Shown here: piece by piece, positions 14,330 to 16,385 of the stretch
Numbering within the stretch: the stretch's first letter is position 1
Layout of the letters: each line of letters begins with the position of its first letter
Source of the DNA: Microthrixaceae bacterium
Lineage (GTDB): Bacteria; Actinomycetota; Acidimicrobiia; Acidimicrobiales; DATDAH01
Reading direction: 5' to 3'
DNA: 16,385 nucleotides
Assembly: GCA_020637195.1 (NCBI GenBank)
Contig: JACJWK010000038.1
Span: 1 to 16,385 of the forward strand
The notes under the pieces: model-generated
Told to the model about the DNA's origin: nothing
The model's database searches: none
Seen by the model: the letters and a program-made list of their open reading frames with translations, nothing else
Program-made: the position numbers and the translations under genes

Positions 14330-15241
14330 GTGAGCGGTCTCTGCGAAGGTCGGATCGTCGTGGTCACGGGTGCCGGGCGGGGCATCGGCCGGGCCCACGC
14401 GCTGGAGTTCGCCCGGCAGGGCGCCAAGGTGGTCGTCAACGACATCGGCGCCAACATCGACGGCTCCGGCGGGTCCGACGGCCCCGCCGGCGAGGTGGTG
14501 GACGCCATCCGGGCCCACGGCGGTGAGGCCGTGGCCAACGGCGACGACGTCGCCGACTGGGACGGCAGCGAGCGGCTCATCCGCACCGCGATCGACACCT
14601 GGGGCGGCCTCGACGTGGTGGTCAACAACGCCGGGTTCCTCCGCGACCGCATGCTGGTGAGCACCTCCGAGCAGGAGTGGGACGCGGTCATGCGGGTCCA
14701 CCTGAAGGGCCACTTCTGCCCGTCCCGGCACGCCTCGGCGTACTGGCGCGAGCAGGCCAAGGCCGGCGAGCCGGTCGACGCGCGCATCATCAACACGAGC
14801 TCGGGTGCCGGGCTGCTGGGCAGTGTCGGCCAGGGCAACTACTCCGCCGCCAAGGCTGGCATCGCCGCCCTCACCCTCGTGCAGGCCGCCGAGATGGGCC
14901 GGTACGGCGTCACCGCCAACGCCATCGCCCCCGCGGCGCGGACGCGCATGACCGAGGCGGTGTTCGCCGACACGATGGCCGCCCCCGAGGAAGGCGCCTT
15001 CGACGCGATGGCGCCCGAGAACGTCAGCCCCCTGGTCGTGTGGCTGGGGTCGACGGAGTCGACGCAGGTCACCGGTCGGGTCTTCGAGGTCGAGGGCGGC
15101 ATCATCGGCGTCGCCGACGGCTGGCACTCGGGCCCGCGGGTCGACAAGGGCGCCCGGTGGGAGCCCGCCGAGGTCGGCGGGGTCGTGGCCCAGCTCATCG
15201 ACGAGGCCCCCGAGCCCAGCCCGGTCTACGGGAGCCAGTAG
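14330..15241 (+). CDS. Short-chain dehydrogenase/reductase, Rv3548c-like (3-hydroxyacyl-CoA / steroid type)
   Basis: A 303-residue classical SDR. It has the NAD(P) glycine motif TGAGRGIG (13-20) with an acidic VVVNDIG strand end that favours NAD+, NNAG at 99-102, and the catalytic S158, Y171 and K175 (GNYSAAKAG). The sequence resembles M. tuberculosis Rv3548c by memory over its whole length, including DARIINTSSGAGL, MAPENVSPLVVWLGS and the extended tail DKGARWEPAE. Rv3548c is KstR-controlled and lies among cholesterol side-chain genes. This type oxidises a beta-hydroxyacyl-CoA or a steroid hydroxyl group, related to the dehydrogenase part of peroxisomal MFE-2. GTG 14330 has no Shine-Dalgarno. 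The next gene starts 4 bases after the stop, so the two form an operon under the operator at 14308-14321. The exact substrate is inferred. Confidence 0.9.
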   Translation: MSGLCEGRIVVVTGAGRGIGRAHALEFARQGAKVVVNDIGANIDGSGGSDGPAGEVVDAIRAHGGEAVANGDDVADWDGSERLIRTAIDTWGGLDVVVNNAGFLRDRMLVSTSEQEWDAVMRVHLKGHFCPSRHASAYWREQAKAGEPVDARIINTSSGAGLLGSVGQGNYSAAKAGIAALTLVQAAEMGRYGVTANAIAPAARTRMTEAVFADTMAAPEEGAFDAMAPENVSPLVVWLGSTESTQVTGRVFEVEGGIIGVADGWHSGPRVDKGARWEPAEVGGVVAQLIDEAPEPSPVYGSQ

Positions 15242-15245
15242 CCCC

Positions 15246-16385
15246 GTGGACTTCGACGACACGCCGGCCGAGGCCGCCTTCCGGGCCGAGGCCCGCGCCT
15301 GGCTCGACGCCCACGCCACCCGGCGCGAGGAGGGGGCCGGCTTCGGTGGCTACCTGAGCCGGGCCGAGGACCACGTCGAGGCGTGCAAGCGCTGGCAGCG
15401 CACCCTCTACGACGGCGGCTGGGCGGGGATCACCTGGCCGAAGGAGTACGGCGGGCGCGGCGCCACGCCGATCGAGGCCGCCATCTTCAACCAGGAGCAG
15501 GCCCACTACGACGTCGACGCGGGCGTGTTCATGGTCGCGGTGGGCATGGTGGGCCCGACCCTGATCGCTCACGGCACCGACGCCCAGAAGGAGCGCTTCC
15601 TCGACCCGCTGCTGCGCGGCGACGAGATCTGGTGCCAGCTCTTCAGCGAGCCCGGCGCCGGCTCCGACCTCGCCAACCTCGCCACCAGGGCGGTGCTCGA
15701 CGGCGACGAGTTCGTCGTGAACGGCCAGAAGGTGTGGACCTCGGGCGCCCAGCACAGCGACTGGGGCATCCTGCTCGTGCGCTCGGACCCGGAGGTGCCC
15801 AAGCACAAGGGCATCACCTACCTGCTCGTCGACATGCGCAGCCCGGGCATCGACGTGCGCCCGCTCCGCCAGATCAACGGCGTGGCCCACTTCAACGAGG
15901 TGTTCCTGTCGGACGTGCGGGTCCCGAAGCAGAACATGCTCGGTGAGCTCCACCAGGGCTGGGGCCCGATCCTCACCACGCTCGCCAACGAGCGGTCGGC
16001 CATCGGCGGGGGCGGCGGCATCCGGTTCGACCACCTCGCCGGGCTGGCCCGCACCACCGGTCGGGCCGGCGATCCCCTCACCCGCCAGGAGCTGGCCCGG
16101 GCCTACACCCGCTACGAGCTCATCCGCTACGTGGGCTACCGGGTGCAGACCGCCCTCAGCCAGGGCCGACCGCCGGGCCCCGAGAGCTCCACCCTCAAGC
16201 TCGCCTACTCCCAGCACCTCGCCGCCACCGCCGACCTGGTCCTGGCGATGGAGGGCGCCGGCGGCACCCTCGACGGGGACGACGCCCTGGCGGGCGGCGT
16301 GTGGCAGACCTACTTCCTCGGTCAGTGGGCGTCGCGCATCGGCGGCGGGACCGACCAGATCCAGCGCAACGTCCTCGGCGAACGG
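15246..16385 (+). CDS. Acyl-CoA dehydrogenase (FadE-type), C-terminus cut by window edge
   Basis: 380 codons are visible before the window ends. Family landmarks are GITWPKEYGGRG, the FAD/substrate segment FSEPGAGSDLANL, NGQKVWTSGAQHSDWG in the beta domain, a FLSDVRVPKQNMLGE segment, and the C-terminal GGGTDQIQRNVLGER right at the edge, so probably only a few residues are missing. As in the 2103 gene, the YEGT glutamate is glycine and the candidate base is E249 in ANERSA. It should introduce an alpha,beta double bond into an acyl-CoA with FAD as cofactor. GTG 15246 is 4 bases after the SDR stop without its own Shine-Dalgarno, so translation is coupled. With the SDR it would supply two steps of one beta-oxidation round. 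Whether a second subunit follows lies outside the window. Confidence 0.9.
   Translation, partial: MDFDDTPAEAAFRAEARAWLDAHATRREEGAGFGGYLSRAEDHVEACKRWQRTLYDGGWAGITWPKEYGGRGATPIEAAIFNQEQAHYDVDAGVFMVAVGMVGPTLIAHGTDAQKERFLDPLLRGDEIWCQLFSEPGAGSDLANLATRAVLDGDEFVVNGQKVWTSGAQHSDWGILLVRSDPEVPKHKGITYLLVDMRSPGIDVRPLRQINGVAHFNEVFLSDVRVPKQNMLGELHQGWGPILTTLANERSAIGGGGGIRFDHLAGLARTTGRAGDPLTRQELARAYTRYELIRYVGYRVQTALSQGRPPGPESSTLKLAYSQHLAATADLVLAMEGAGGTLDGDDALAGGVWQTYFLGQWASRIGGGTDQIQRNVLGER

Overview
The window is about 16.4 kb of very GC-rich, gene-dense DNA with strong G/C bias at third codon positions. It encodes an F420-type LLM oxidoreductase, a Hanks-type kinase, several acyl-CoA dehydrogenases and a KstR-like TetR regulator. 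This points to a high-GC actinobacterium. A deep lineage such as Acidimicrobiia would fit, but that is an inference. I see no tRNA, rRNA, insertion sequence or CRISPR array, and no gene-free stretch longer than about 120 bases.

Layout. A LysE-type exporter (minus, cut by the left edge) diverges from a membrane-tailed Ser/Thr kinase (730-1986). Next is a pair of acyl-CoA dehydrogenase genes (2103-3281 and 3342-4467) resembling the mycobacterial cholesterol side-chain enzyme FadE26/FadE27 (ChsE4/ChsE5). The second gene is broken by a net +1 frameshift. A perfect 14-bp hairpin separates it from a convergent GH29 alpha-L-fucosidase (minus). An LLM oxidoreductase, an ECF sigma factor and an overlapping zinc-type anti-sigma factor follow on the plus strand. 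Then come two coupled genes whose products each carry an N-terminal Rieske domain: one fused to a glutamate-synthase-like FMN/Fe-S domain (7766-9430), the other to a complete ThDP-dependent enzyme (9430-11397). On the minus strand lie an HSL-type esterase and an ArsC-like protein. The right end holds a KstR-like regulator (12809-13387), a secreted SGNH hydrolase (minus), an SDR resembling Rv3548c of M. tuberculosis (14330-15241), and a third acyl-CoA dehydrogenase cut by the right edge.

How the genes work together. Three inverted repeats of the KstR type (consensus TnnAACnnGTTnnA) lie before the FadE26-like gene, the regulator itself and the SDR. This suggests that about half of the window is a KstR-like regulon for CoA-linked breakdown of a sterol side chain or similar branched acyl chain. 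The Rieske/GOGAT plus Rieske/ThDP pair, placed just after a sigma/anti-sigma module, is the part whose biochemistry I cannot assign and is the best candidate for an undescribed system.
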